The notes: a model not told the origin generated them from the letters alone. Shown: positions 16,191 to 27,647, numbered from the stretch's first letter. The stretch is 64,000 nucleotides of DNA from Flavobacterium macacae (GCF_003865365.1 NZ_RQVR01000008.1:22124-86123), one strand, 5' to 3'. Numbers and translations are program-made.

Positions 16191-17819
16191 ATGCTACTAA
16201 CTTTATTTAGTTCTTGTTCAAAAAACACAAATTCGGCAGATACGATTGTTTTTAATGCCAATGTTTGGACAGGAGATGAAAATCAGAAAACCGCGCAAGC
16301 ATTTGCTATTAAAGGCGACGAGATCTTAGATATTGGTACAGATGAAGCAATGCAACAATACAAAGGCTCGAATACCAAAATGATTGATGCCGAAGGAAAA
16401 TTTATTACTCCTGGTTTTATTGATGCGCATATGCATTTAATGCGAAGTGGAGAAATGCTATTGAATGTGCAATTACGTGATGCAAAATCTCCTGAAGAAT
16501 TTACCCAACGTATCGCAGATTTTTCTAAAACAATCGATGCTGAAACTTGGATTACAGGTGGAAGCTGGGACCAAACGCAATGGGGCGGTGAAATGCCTCG
16601 TAAAGATTGGATCGATGGGGTAACACCAAACAAACCTGTTGTAGTTATGCGAATGGATGGACACATGTTGTTAGCCAATTCTGCAGCTTTAAAAATTGCA
16701 GGAGTTGATAAAAACACCGCAGATATTGCAGGAGGTGAAATTATTCGTGACGCAAACGGTGAACCTACGGGTTTATTAAAAGACAATGCCATGAATTTAC
16801 TTTTGGATATTATTCGGGCTTGGTCAGAAAAACGTAAGCATGAAATTTTGAAGGCAGCTTCACAGCATTTATTAGAAAATGGCGTAACGTCTGTAACAGA
16901 TATGGAAGGATTAAATCCTAGTTTTCAAAGTTATGAAACCGCAGATCAATTAAGAACAGCCAACGAATTGAACATTCGTATTTATGAAGGAGCCGCTTTA
17001 GGTGATTTCGCAAAAGTTAACAAAGCCGATTACAAAAATGACAAATGGGTAAAATTTGGTTTGGTTAAAGGCTTTGTAGATGGTTCTTTAGGTTCTCGTA
17101 CTGCAGCTTTTAAATATGATTATTCTGATGCACCAGGTAATAAGTGAATGTTTATCAATACCGATGAAGATTTGTATAATTGGATCTCGGGTGCCGATAA
17201 AAAAGATTTGCAAGTTACAGTACACGCAATTGGTGATGCTGCTATTGAAAAATTACTAAATATTTTTGAACGTGTAGAAAAAGAAAATGGTAAAAAAGAC
17301 CGCAGATTCCGAATGGAGCACGTACAACACATCGATCCTAAAGATGTAAAACGTTTCGCTGAATTGGGTGTCGTTGCAAGTATGCAGCCGTATCATGCAG
17401 CAGATGATGGCCGTTGGGCAGAAGCTTTAATAGGACCAGAACGTACTAAAATGACTTACGCAATTAAATCTTTATTTGATGCACATGCTAAAGTTGCTTT
17501 TGGAAGTGATTGGTTTGTAGCGCCACCTTCTGTTATGTTAGGAATTCATGCAGCTGTAAATCGCGAAACTTTAGATGGGAAAAATCCGAACGGATGGGTT
17601 CCAGAACAAAAAATAACAGTTGAACAAGCTTTAATCGGTTATACAAGAAATGCTGCTTATGCATCTTTTGACGAATCTATCAAAGGAACTTTGAAAAAAG
17701 GAATGCTTGCTGATTTTGTTATTTTAAGCGACGATTTAATTAAAATCGATCCTAAAAAAATCAATCAAGTACAAGTAATGAAAACATTTGTAGGCGGTAA
17801 AGAAGTATATTCACGTTAA
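16191..17819 (+). pseudogene. Amidohydrolase-3 (YtcJ-like) lipoprotein gene interrupted by an in-frame TGA
   Basis: Two adjacent open stretches in the same frame together encode one complete amidohydrolase-3 protein of about 545 aa. The N-terminal part has the metal motif DAHMHLMRSG, WITGGSWDQ and KGFVDGSLGSRTA. The C-terminal part has VHAIGDAAI, RMEHVQHI and FGSDWFVAPPS, so all metal-site motifs are present. They are separated by a single TGA at 17145-17147 where family members have Gly (reading NK-stop-MFIN), consistent with GGA to TGA. The 5' end is also odd: the only ATG (16191) gives MLLTLFSSC, a lipobox preceded by too short a signal region, as if the first codons were lost. Probably a pseudogene; readthrough, restart at 17148, or a base error are alternatives. 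Confidence 0.8.
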
Positions 17820-17913
17820 GATAAAAGAATAATTTTATTAGATTAGGATTCAGTTGTAACGACCAATCAAACAATGGAAAAAAATTGAATCTATACTAAT
17901 TATAGTATCCAAA

Positions 17914-17948
17914 AATAGCCTCGGTTTTGCGAGGCTATTTTTTTTTAA
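17914..17948 (+). terminator. Terminator after the amidohydrolase
   Basis: Perfect 11-bp stem AAATAGCCTCG / CGAGGCTATTT with a 6-nt loop and a T-rich tail. The reverse direction also has an A-rich flank, so it could serve the convergent TonB-receptor gene. Confidence 0.88.
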
Positions 17949-18011
17949 CAACTAAATTACTTTTGAAAAAGCATCCAACTAAAGTTAGAAATATTTCTTT
18001 TTATTCTTAAC

Positions 18012-19883
18012 TTAAAAACTAACAAATTTTACTCCTAAACTACACCATCTTGACGGAAGCGGTATTGCTCCTGCTTCAAAATAAGTGGTATTAAAAATAT
18101 TCTGAGCATCAAAATATACTGTGATATTACTGATGGATTGGCTAATTCTTACATCATTAATGAAATATGAAGACCCCGATGCTCTTTCATTAAATCGCGT
18201 TGCAATCAAAACTGAAAAGTCCTTGTATTGATAATCTATCGTATTAGTTATCTGATGTTTTAAAGAAGAAATCAGGTATTTAGAATTAATTTCCGACTGA
18301 ATATCTTTAAAATCAGAATTTAAAAAAGAATACGACAGATTGACATTTAATTTGGAGTTTTGGTTTAAATCAGCTGCAAAATTTGAACGCAAATTAATAC
18401 CGTTTGTAACCAAAGTTCCATAATTATTACTTTGCCAAGGTTCTGTGTTTACTTCTCTGATCCAGTCAATAAAATTGTTGATTCTTCTATGAAAATAATT
18501 GGCATTGAAAGTAAACGCTTTTTTTGAAAATTTTATCCCGATTTCAGCTTGAAAAGCATTTTCTGAATCCAGCTCAGAATTTCCAATATTACCTGGACGC
18601 TGATCTAAATACAAATCGGTAAACGACGGAATTCGCTGACTTGTACCGATATTTCCAACCACTTTTAAAGCTTCTGTTATTTCATAACTGGCATCAAAAC
18701 CAGGATAAATTTGCCATTTATAATCGGAATTATAGTTAAGATAACTTCCGATATTTACACTTAACTTCTCTATAAAATTGGTTCTGTATTGCACATAAAT
18801 TCCTAAATTCTTACGATCGTGTTCTCCAATATTGCTTGAATTAATATCTTCATTTCTGAATTCAGCTCCAAAACCTAACTCTCCACTGTTCATTTTGTAA
18901 GTGGAATTTAATTCTGCTGCAAATGAATTTGTGTAATGTTGGCTTCTTGCTCCATTCAAATTAGAAATCCCAAAATAACGGTAATCGTCATAATTATATC
19001 TGTAGCTAACCCTTGGCATCAGCGTCCATTTTTCAGACAATTGATGTTTTGATTGCAAAGACGCAAACGTGGTTTGCACGATTTCACTAGAATTTCGATC
19101 ACCGGGCGCTGCATAAAATCCGTTGGCGCCAAATCCATTCTTTATATATCCAAAAGAACCTGAAAATTCATTTGAACTATTAATTTGCGCATTTGCTTGA
19201 TAAAATATCTTGTTGTTTTCAAAACCAGTGTTGTAACGATATCCATTACTTTTGTCGTGCGAAACAAACAAAGCGTGTTGGTGTTTTTCTTTACTTAAAA
19301 CACCTCCCAATTGAATTCCTCTTCCATAAAATGTATCTCCCGTATTTTCTGCATCTTTTTCGAAATTAGAACCTGCATACGTATTTATCAAAAACCCAGA
19401 ATCAGTAAGCTTTTTGGTGACAATATTGATGGCGCCAGTCAAACTATTTATGCCATAAACTCTAGCTGCTGCACCACGAATAATCTCAATTCGTTCAATC
19501 ATTTCTACCGGAATTGGTAAATTTAGCATATTATGAGCGGTCTGCGAATCAATGACTTTTATTCCGTTTAACAAAACGACCGTTTGCTCAAAACTTCCTC
19601 CGTCGATACTGATATCTGCCTGACTTCCAAACGGTCCACGCTGTCTCAAATCGACTCCATTAGCATATTGCAAAACTTCTTGAACAGTTCTTGCAGGTAA
19701 CTTTTTAATCATTTCGTAATCGATCACATATACATTTCTGTTCTGTTTTGAAATGGCCGTACTAAATTGGTTTTCATTAATAATCACTTCATTCATTCCC
19801 ACAACGCTATCCTTTTTTGTCTGAGAAAAAGTAACTCCCCAATTTAATAGAAATGTTAAAATAGTATAATAAATAATTTTCAT
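18012..19883 (-). CDS. TonB-dependent outer-membrane receptor (BtuB/FepA-like, not SusC-type)
   Basis: The 623-aa protein has a Sec signal peptide (1-20, ending TFSQ). A plug domain follows directly with no CarboxypepD_reg domain (about 30-155: MIKKLPARTVQEVLQYANGV, ISIDGGSFEQTVVLLNG, IEIIRGAAARVYG, GAINIVTKK). The rest is a long beta-barrel ending in aromatic residues (FVSF). Its length and plug resemble vitamin B12 or siderophore receptors rather than SusC. It is transcribed divergently from a MocR-type PLP-dependent regulator gene with only 64 bp between them, so regulation by that protein is likely. The ligand is not evident. Confidence 0.9.
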   Translation of the reverse strand: MKIIYYTILTFLLNWGVTFSQTKKDSVVGMNEVIINENQFSTAISKQNRNVYVIDYEMIKKLPARTVQEVLQYANGVDLRQRGPFGSQADISIDGGSFEQTVVLLNGIKVIDSQTAHNMLNLPIPVEMIERIEIIRGAAARVYGINSLTGAINIVTKKLTDSGFLINTYAGSNFEKDAENTGDTFYGRGIQLGGVLSKEKHQHALFVSHDKSNGYRYNTGFENNKIFYQANAQINSSNEFSGSFGYIKNGFGANGFYAAPGDRNSSEIVQTTFASLQSKHQLSEKWTLMPRVSYRYNYDDYRYFGISNLNGARSQHYTNSFAAELNSTYKMNSGELGFGAEFRNEDINSSNIGEHDRKNLGIYVQYRTNFIEKLSVNIGSYLNYNSDYKWQIYPGFDASYEITEALKVVGNIGTSQRIPSFTDLYLDQRPGNIGNSELDSENAFQAEIGIKFSKKAFTFNANYFHRRINNFIDWIREVNTEPWQSNNYGTLVTNGINLRSNFAADLNQNSKLNVNLSYSFLNSDFKDIQSEINSKYLISSLKHQITNTIDYQYKDFSVLIATRFNERASGSSYFINDVRISQSISNITVYFDAQNIFNTTYFEAGAIPLPSRWCSLGVKFVSF

Positions 19884-19899
19884 TGGTTTAATTTTTTGC

Positions 19900-19907
19900 C
19901 AAATTTA
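19900..19907 (-). promoter_or_regulatory. Possible -7 box of the TonB-receptor gene
   Basis: On the minus strand this is TAAATTTG, an exact TAnnTTTG match, 17 bp before the receptor start codon. The short 64-bp divergent region would have to contain both promoters and any MocR operator. Confidence 0.4.
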
Positions 19908-19947
19908 GTATCTTGCCGTACTACTAAAATATACCAGTTTTATAATA

Positions 19948-21432
19948 ATGGGTAGTCCGGTTCAAATTCCTTTCAAAAGTTTCATCACGATTAAACCTGA
20001 AGAAGCCACAGCGTTGTATCTTCAAATTGTTTTTGAATTTATTAAAGCCATTCAAATCGGTCAACTTCCAGAGGGCACAAAGCTTCCGGGTACCCGAATT
20101 TTGTGCAAATTACTTTCTGTAAATAGAAATACATTGATAAAAGCTTTTCACGATTTAGAATTGCAAGGTTGGATCGAAATTTTACCGAATAAAGGAACTT
20201 TTATTTTATCGGAACAAAGAAAAAGCAAAACTCAAAATGTGCCAACTGAAAATACGAACATCATAAAAACTAAAAATGATTTTTCTTTTAAAACATCTAC
20301 TATCTTAGAAAACCCCAATGAAATCAGCACTTTGCCCTTTCAATTTAATGACGGCCAACCTGATGTACGACTCATTCAAACTGATGTTTTAGCACGACTT
20401 TATGTTTCAAAATTAAAACGCCAAAATAGTTCCAAAACTTGGGAGCAAATACAGTCACAGTCGCATTTTAATTTCAAAACACACTTTGCTAATTTTTTAA
20501 ATCTGACCCGAGGAATTCGAATAGCCACCTCTAACCTACTTACAACCAACAGTCACAAAACAAGCCTTTATTGGGCTACAAAACTGCTCATTTCACGAGG
20601 CGATAAAGTGGTAGTTGCCACTCCGGGATATTATATGTCAAATATGACATTATCCAATAGTGGCGCTCAAATAATTTCTATTCCAGTAGATAAGGACGGA
20701 ATTGACACCAAACAACTTAAAAAGATTTGCCAAGAGAACACTATCAGAATGCTATATCTCACTTCCACATTTCATTATCCCACCACAATTTCTTTAAGTG
20801 CAAAAAGACGAATGGAGGTTCTGGAATTAGCCAATCAATATAATTTTGTTATTTTAGAAGATGATTACGACTTTGATTTTCATTACGATAACAACCCCAT
20901 TTTGCCATTGGCAGCATTAGATTCTCACGGAAAAGTGGTTTACATCGGATCGTTTGGAAAGTCGCTTCCTTCAGGATTTGGATATGGTTTTATTGCGGCA
21001 CCCTCAAATTTTATTAAAGAACTTGAAAAACATCAAAATATTCTCGAACCTGGAGTTGATGCCATAAAAGAGCAAGTTTTGGCAGAATGGATTCAAGAGG
21101 GTGAAGTGCATCGACTTTCAAAAAAGAATAAAAAAATCTATAAAGAACGAAGAGATTATTTTGCATATTTACTAAAAGAAAAATTAAATTCTCGAGTAAA
21201 ATTTAAGATTCCACCCAGAGGATTGGCTTTCTGGATTGAATGGCTTGACAGCTTCAATTTGATTAAACTGCAGCGAGAATGTGCCAAAAACGGACTTTTT
21301 TTACCAAAAACAACACTTTATCAAACAAAAAATATGACAGCTACACGCCTTGGCTTTGGACATTTAAACAAAACGGAAATGGAAAACGTTGTTTCAATTT
21401 TAAGCAAATCAATTGAGACTATTCTGGAATAA
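19948..21432 (+). CDS. MocR/PdxR-family transcriptional regulator (GntR HTH fused to aminotransferase domain)
   Basis: The 494-aa protein has an N-terminal winged-helix GntR domain (about 20-88: LPEGTKLPGTRILCKLLSVNRNTL, QGWIEILPNKGTFI) joined by a linker to a fold-type I aminotransferase domain (about 130-490). The PLP site is recognisable: the substrate/cofactor motif EDDYD (304-308) and the Schiff-base lysine K338 in GSFGKSLPSG. MocR proteins bind PLP or PLP adducts as effectors and usually control an adjacent divergent gene; here that is the TonB-dependent receptor. This suggests that receptor takes up a vitamin B6-like compound, amine or amino acid, which is inference. Confidence 0.92.
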   Translation: MGSPVQIPFKSFITIKPEEATALYLQIVFEFIKAIQIGQLPEGTKLPGTRILCKLLSVNRNTLIKAFHDLELQGWIEILPNKGTFILSEQRKSKTQNVPTENTNIIKTKNDFSFKTSTILENPNEISTLPFQFNDGQPDVRLIQTDVLARLYVSKLKRQNSSKTWEQIQSQSHFNFKTHFANFLNLTRGIRIATSNLLTTNSHKTSLYWATKLLISRGDKVVVATPGYYMSNMTLSNSGAQIISIPVDKDGIDTKQLKKICQENTIRMLYLTSTFHYPTTISLSAKRRMEVLELANQYNFVILEDDYDFDFHYDNNPILPLAALDSHGKVVYIGSFGKSLPSGFGYGFIAAPSNFIKELEKHQNILEPGVDAIKEQVLAEWIQEGEVHRLSKKNKKIYKERRDYFAYLLKEKLNSRVKFKIPPRGLAFWIEWLDSFNLIKLQRECAKNGLFLPKTTLYQTKNMTATRLGFGHLNKTEMENVVSILSKSIETILE

Positions 21433-21487
21433 ATTTTAAGTAATTACATTCTCAAGTCATGGTTTCAGTTATTACAAAAATTTCTGA

Positions 21488-21519
21488 TTGAGAAAAATCA
21501 AGTTTTTTATATACTTTTG
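21488..21519 (+). promoter_or_regulatory. Flavobacterial promoter of the GH97 gene
   Basis: TTG (21488-21490), 21 bp, TACTTTTG (21512-21519). Both elements match the Bacteroidota sigma factor consensus and leave a leader of about 65 nt. Confidence 0.55.
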
Positions 21520-21576
21520 CTAAACACCATTTTTCATCCTTAAAAATATACATCTGAAACTATTTTTAGGATTTAA

Positions 21577-23739
<2,163 letters not shown>

Positions 23740-23763
23740 GTTTTAGATTTTCTTATTTACTAA

Positions 23764-23808
23764 AAAAGACAAGACCCAATTATTAAAATTGAAGTCTTGT
23801 CTTTTTTT
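23764..23808 (+). terminator. Terminator after GH97
   Basis: AAGACAAGAC / GTCTTGTCTT perfect stem with an 18-nt loop and a T7 tail. Confidence 0.88.
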
Positions 23809-24198
23809 ATAAAAACGGAGCAAAAATTAACCGAAACTCAAAATAATCTTAGTACTCAAGCTGATTATTTAAAAGATAAAAACCAGAAAATCAAGTGCTT
23901 AAAAATTGAGATTAAGGATATAAAAAAAACCTCATCGCATTATCTCGAAAAGAAAAGCGGAAAGTTAAACAGTCTGCTTGAATCACATCTTATAACAGGA
24001 AGTAATTGGATTGCTTTCAAAAAGAATTTCAAAAAAAATATTCCGATTTTTTAAATTTGCTTCAGAAAAAATTTTCCAGGAATTACAGATTCTAACTTGA
24101 GAATAGTATTACTTCAAAAACTGAATTCCAATACATCTGAAGTCGCTGAATTACTTATAATTACAGCACTAGTCATTAAAAATCGAAACAACGCTTGA
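23809..24198 (+). pseudogene. Decayed C-terminal remnant of a coiled-coil/LuxR-type sensor regulator
   Basis: The first frame encodes a coiled coil and linker (EQKLTETQNNLSTQADYLKD, then LLESHLITGSNWIAFKKNF). It stops at about 24054, and the reading continues in other frames as DFLNLLQKKF and PGITDSNLRIVLLQKLNSNT followed by SEVAELLIITALVIKNR and a TGA. This matches the C-terminus of Bacteroidota membrane regulators (compare the intact one at 57008-59758: NEWESFQHNL, KYPILTSKDIKLCIYLKMNL, SSKEIAPLMNIS). At least two frameshifts and the loss of everything upstream make it a remnant. It may once have regulated the adjacent GH97. Confidence 0.65.
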
Positions 24199-24392
24199 AG
24201 AAAAAATAAGTTCAAAGTTAGATTTACTTCAAGACTACATCGATCAAAAATCTGATTAATTGCTATAAAAGTTCCTTTATTACAGCATCTTTTTTAGTGT
24301 CGTAAATTCTAAAGTGTTCCCAATTTTATTGTATAAATGTCCCAAAAAATTTAATTTTAAGCTCAATTCAAAATTTTAAAGATCAAAATTAA
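24199..24392. other. Intergenic, nothing recognised
   Basis: AT-rich, without a clear promoter match or structure. It continues from the regulator remnant and leads into the small FlbD-like gene. Confidence 0.3.
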
Positions 24393-24566
24393 ATGGAAAA
24401 TTACGTACAATTAAGTGGAAATCGAGACCAAAAAATCTTTCTAAACAAGAATCATATTGTTGGATTATCACAAGCAACAGAAGATGTAACGGCTATTTTT
24501 ACGGTATCAGAAACATTCACAGTCAAACATTCAATTGAAGAAGTTATTCAATTAATTGCTGGTTAA
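24393..24566 (+). CDS. 57-aa FlbD-like small protein
   Basis: A short but convincing gene: ATG at 24393, 57 codons, TAA. The pattern YVQLSG...IFLNKNHIVGLSQ followed by TAIFTVSETFTVKHSIEEV and IQLI matches small proteins of the FlbD type (flagellar/swarming family), where a short beta-hairpin reading 'F.N...I..I...PDT.ITL.nGk...VkEs.eEVi..I' is typical. Similar orphan proteins occur in non-flagellated Bacteroidota with no known function. A 15-bp-stem terminator follows 56 bp downstream. It is codirectional with GH97 but lies beyond that gene's terminator and the regulator remnant. Confidence 0.6.
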   Translation: MENYVQLSGNRDQKIFLNKNHIVGLSQATEDVTAIFTVSETFTVKHSIEEVIQLIAG

Positions 24567-24622
24567 TTTCAGAATTTGAATTGATTTTTTATTAACGAAA
24601 AAACTACAATTCTTATAATCAG

Positions 24623-24660
24623 GAAAGCCCAAGAATAGATGTATTCTTGGGCTTTCTTTT
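24623..24660. terminator. Strong bidirectional terminator
   Basis: A 15-bp perfect stem GAAAGCCCAAGAATA / TATTCTTGGGCTTTC with a 4-nt loop, T-rich after and A-rich before. It separates the convergent FlbD-like and DUF808 genes. Confidence 0.9.
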
Positions 24661-24690
24661 TATGTTTTTATATTTATTTAAAATTAAAAC

Positions 24691-25572
24691 TTAATTCGTT
24701 TTTAAGGCGCCTGTACTTTTTTTAACAATAGTAAATACTGCTACAGCAAGTAAACCAGCGATTAATCCGATTCCAAATTCTTTTAAAGTAGCAGGAATAT
24801 TTGGTAACAAATGATGAAGAAAATCAATATTATGACTAAAGATACCTCCTGAAACAAGAAGTAAAGCTAAAGTTCCCACAACCGATAATAGCTTAATGAT
24901 TACTGGCAATGCATTAACTAAACCATTTCCTAAAGCGGACAAAAAACCTTTTCCGTCAGATTTTTTGATCAAGTTATATCCGGCATCATCCATTCTGACA
25001 ATAAGAGCAACGATTCCATATACACCTACTGTGGCTATCATTGCAACAACACTCACACTAATGATTTGAGTAAGTAGTGGGTAATTTCCTTCAAGAACAG
25101 TACCTAATGCGATGATAACAATTTCCACAGATAAAATAAAATCTGTTGTAACGGCTGATTTTATTTTAGACTTTTCGGCATCGGCTGCATTTTCAGCTTT
25201 TTCTGCTTCTGCTATCACTTCGTGACCTTTTTTTTGATGATGAAAGATAAATTCAATGATTTTTTCAACACCTTCAAAAGCCAGATAAAAACCCCCTAAA
25301 ATTAGAACAAAGGTTATTGCGGGCGTGTAAAGCCAATTCAGCAAAAATACAGCTGGCAATATAATCAGTTTGTTAATAAAAGAACCTTTGGTAATTGCCC
25401 AAAGTACCGGCAATTCTCTTGAAGACAAAAACCCTGTGGCTTTTTCAGCATTTACAGCTAAATCATCACCTAAAATTCCTGCTGTTTTTCGGGTTGCTAC
25501 TTTACTTAATGCTGCCACATCATCCATTAGTGCAGCGATATCATCTAAAATAGCGAAAAATCCTGAAGCCAT
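24691..25572 (-). CDS. yedI: DUF808 (YedI-like) inner-membrane protein
   Basis: The 293-aa protein opens with the DUF808 signature (MASGFFAILDDIAALMDDVA, KVATRKTAGILGDDLAVNAE). It has several membrane helices (about 65-105, 145-185, 215-250, 262-285) and a charged loop rich in A/E/K (about 110-135). E. coli YedI is the best known relative; its function is unestablished, and the name is used here only as the family label. A single gene ending at a strong terminator, with the next gene 88 bp upstream on the same strand. Confidence 0.92.
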   Translation of the reverse strand: MASGFFAILDDIAALMDDVAALSKVATRKTAGILGDDLAVNAEKATGFLSSRELPVLWAITKGSFINKLIILPAVFLLNWLYTPAITFVLILGGFYLAFEGVEKIIEFIFHHQKKGHEVIAEAEKAENAADAEKSKIKSAVTTDFILSVEIVIIALGTVLEGNYPLLTQIISVSVVAMIATVGVYGIVALIVRMDDAGYNLIKKSDGKGFLSALGNGLVNALPVIIKLLSVVGTLALLLVSGGIFSHNIDFLHHLLPNIPATLKEFGIGLIAGLLAVAVFTIVKKSTGALKTN

Positions 25573-25660
25573 ATTTTATTTAATTATGTAGGAAGTAAAA
25601 GTAGAAAATAATTTTAAAGAATAGCTATTTCACTGAATCAATTAAGTACAGAAACAACGG

Positions 25661-26674
25661 TTATTTAGAATTAATTTCATTCATCACTTCAGCAACAATT
25701 TCATAGGATTTTAAACGATCATTGTGTCCGTGAAAATTAGACACCACAATGATTTCATCAATATCCGTTTGCTCTACAAAGCGTTCGATTTGTTTTTTTA
25801 CCGCATCTTTTCTTCCTACGAAAGAATAACGCAACATATCGCGAACGGAAGGATTGTGCTGTAACATCATCAAATCATCTGTCATTTCAGAAGGCGGCTG
25901 TAATAATTCTTTTTTGCCCGTAAGTACCCCCAAAAACATGCGAATTAACGATGTAAAGTTTTCTTCCGCTTCCGCATCTGTTGGCGCTGCAATAATATTT
26001 ACTCCCGCAATTGTATAAGGTTTGTCTAAATATTGTGACGGTTTAAATTCTCTTCGGTAAATTTCAAGCGCATCAAACAATTGTGATGTTGCAAAATGGC
26101 TTGCAAAAGCATAAGGCAATCCTAATTTTGCTGCCAAATGTGCGCTGTCTGTACTTGAACCTAAGATATAAATCGGTACCTTCACTCCTTCCGCCACCGT
26201 GGCACGAACTTGTGCGCTAGAATTTTCTTCTGAAAAATAATTTTGAATGGCTTCAATCTCTCCTTGAAAATTTTGAACGGCATTCATTCTGTCAGATCGA
26301 ATGGCGTGTGCCGTAATTTGATCGGTTCCGGGCGCTCTTCCTAAACCCAAATCAATTCTATCGGGATAAAGTGTTCCTAAGGTACCAAATTGTTCGGCAA
26401 CGATCAAGGGCGAGTGATTGGGTAACATGATTCCACCAGAACCCACTTTAATTTTTTTAGTTCCTTCCGCAATATTACCTATCAAAAGTGATGTTGCTGA
26501 ACTCGCAATACTTATTGTGTTGTGATGTTCAGCCAACCAAAATCTTGTATATCCTAAATCTTCAGCTTTTTGAGCCAGATCAAGACTGTTTTTAAAGGTA
26601 TCAGCAATTTTACTTCCTTCAGAAACAAATGCCAATTCAAGTACCGAATAAGCTATGTTTTTTTTAATGTTCAT
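25661..26674 (-). CDS. LLM-class flavin-dependent oxidoreductase
   Basis: The 337-aa protein belongs to the luciferase-like monooxygenase superfamily (MsnO8/YhbW-type): AYSVLELAFV start, AQKAEDLGYTRFWLAEHHN, GSGGIMLPNHSPLIVAEQFGTL, LYPDRIDLGLGRAPGTD and ILGSSTDSAHLAAKLGLPYAFASHF. It should bind FMN or F420-like flavin in a TIM barrel in the cytoplasm; the physiological substrate cannot be predicted. It is upstream of DUF808 on the same strand with an 88-bp gap; a functional link is not evident. Confidence 0.93.
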   Translation of the reverse strand: MNIKKNIAYSVLELAFVSEGSKIADTFKNSLDLAQKAEDLGYTRFWLAEHHNTISIASSATSLLIGNIAEGTKKIKVGSGGIMLPNHSPLIVAEQFGTLGTLYPDRIDLGLGRAPGTDQITAHAIRSDRMNAVQNFQGEIEAIQNYFSEENSSAQVRATVAEGVKVPIYILGSSTDSAHLAAKLGLPYAFASHFATSQLFDALEIYRREFKPSQYLDKPYTIAGVNIIAAPTDAEAEENFTSLIRMFLGVLTGKKELLQPPSEMTDDLMMLQHNPSVRDMLRYSFVGRKDAVKKQIERFVEQTDIDEIIVVSNFHGHNDRLKSYEIVAEVMNEINSK

Positions 26675-26833
26675 ATAAATCTCTTTAAATTATTGGATTT
26701 AATTAAGACAGGAATACTTCAACTGCCTAATTAAAAGTTTCAAAAAATAGTTATCCTCAAAACTAATTCCCTAACTGAAAAAAGTATGCCAAAAACAATA
26801 AAAATACAGTTTATGCGCAACATTGTCAGTAAC

Positions 26834-26866
26834 AAAAAAGAGAGCTCAAAAAACTCTCTTTAAATT
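26834..26866. terminator. Probable terminator after the DUF4494 gene
   Basis: AAAGAGAG / CTCTCTTT stem with A/T-rich flanks, between the DUF4494 and flavin oxidoreductase genes, which are both on the minus strand. Confidence 0.6.
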
Positions 26867-26884
26867 ATTGACACTCTAAAAAAC

Positions 26885-27436
26885 TTACGCTGTTGCTTCT
26901 TCAGAAATTTCTAAAAACTCTCCCGAATCTTCAACTTCTTCATACACTGGCTTAGATGCTTTTAACGTATTGAATTTTTCTAAAGCTTCCAGATCACTTT
27001 CTTCTCCACTAAAATAAGGAAAAACATCCATAATTAAAGACTCAGAAATGGCAGGAATTGTATAATCTCCCATCGTGTCTTTCATGACGTTAACCGTATT
27101 GTCATACGCTTCTTTCACATCGTTTGCTTGAATCAACAAATACATGTTTGCTTTTCTTTCTTTACCGCTTTCTTCATCAAAGGAAACCAAGGAAACTTTT
27201 GACCTGAACCAACGATCTGCATTTTCAAAAGGATGAATTTCGGCATAATTACACACCTTAATATTTGTGATCTTAAATTCTTCACTTACATAAGCGCCCA
27301 TTTCTTCATTAATTCTTTTTTCAGCTTCTGTATAAGATATGGCATCAACCAAATAAGGTTCTGTAACCAGTTTTTGCTCACCTGTTTCTTGTAACTTTCT
27401 ATATTTAACTTTGCATTCGTACCAAATTGCGCTCAT
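26885..27436 (-). CDS. DUF4494 domain-containing protein
   Basis: The 183-aa soluble protein has the DUF4494 pattern: an opening IWYECKVKYRKLQETGEQK, LVDAISYTEAEKRINEEM, then FKITNIKVCNYAEIHPFENADRWF and ANMYLLIQANDVKEAYDNTV. The family is widespread in Bacteroidota, where it is found as a single gene of unknown function. I placed the start at 27436 (MSAIWYECK); the 13 extra residues from the upstream in-frame ATG at 27475 do not match the family. The acidic C-terminal tail (after about residue 150) is variable. Confidence 0.88.
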   Translation of the reverse strand: MSAIWYECKVKYRKLQETGEQKLVTEPYLVDAISYTEAEKRINEEMGAYVSEEFKITNIKVCNYAEIHPFENADRWFRSKVSLVSFDEESGKERKANMYLLIQANDVKEAYDNTVNVMKDTMGDYTIPAISESLIMDVFPYFSGEESDLEALEKFNTLKASKPVYEEVEDSGEFLEISEEATA

Positions 27437-27616
27437 ATATTTTATTTTTAGGATGCCAAAGATAGATTTTATCAAAAAACAATTGGGTTAATTTTCAAAA
27501 TAGATATTGACAATTTTGTTTTGAAGTTTTATCCAAAAAATCACTTTTCAACAAATTAGCAAATCAAACTAATATTGGAGATCCCTTATTTTTTTTGACC
27601 TTCAAGAGTGAATTTA

Positions 27617-27647
27617 TTGCACATTAATTACCACAAAAGTATCTTTG
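27617..27647 (+). promoter_or_regulatory. Flavobacterial promoter of the large repeat protein
   Basis: TTG (27617-27619), 20 bp, TATCTTTG (27640-27647). This is an excellent match to TTG-N19-21-TAnnTTTG, and leaves a leader of about 70 nt before the ATG at 27725. Confidence 0.6.

Noticed and set aside
17145..17147. TGA as selenocysteine codon in the amidohydrolase
   Set aside because: The family has Gly here, no SECIS-like hairpin follows, and selenoprotein synthesis is not expected in this lineage.
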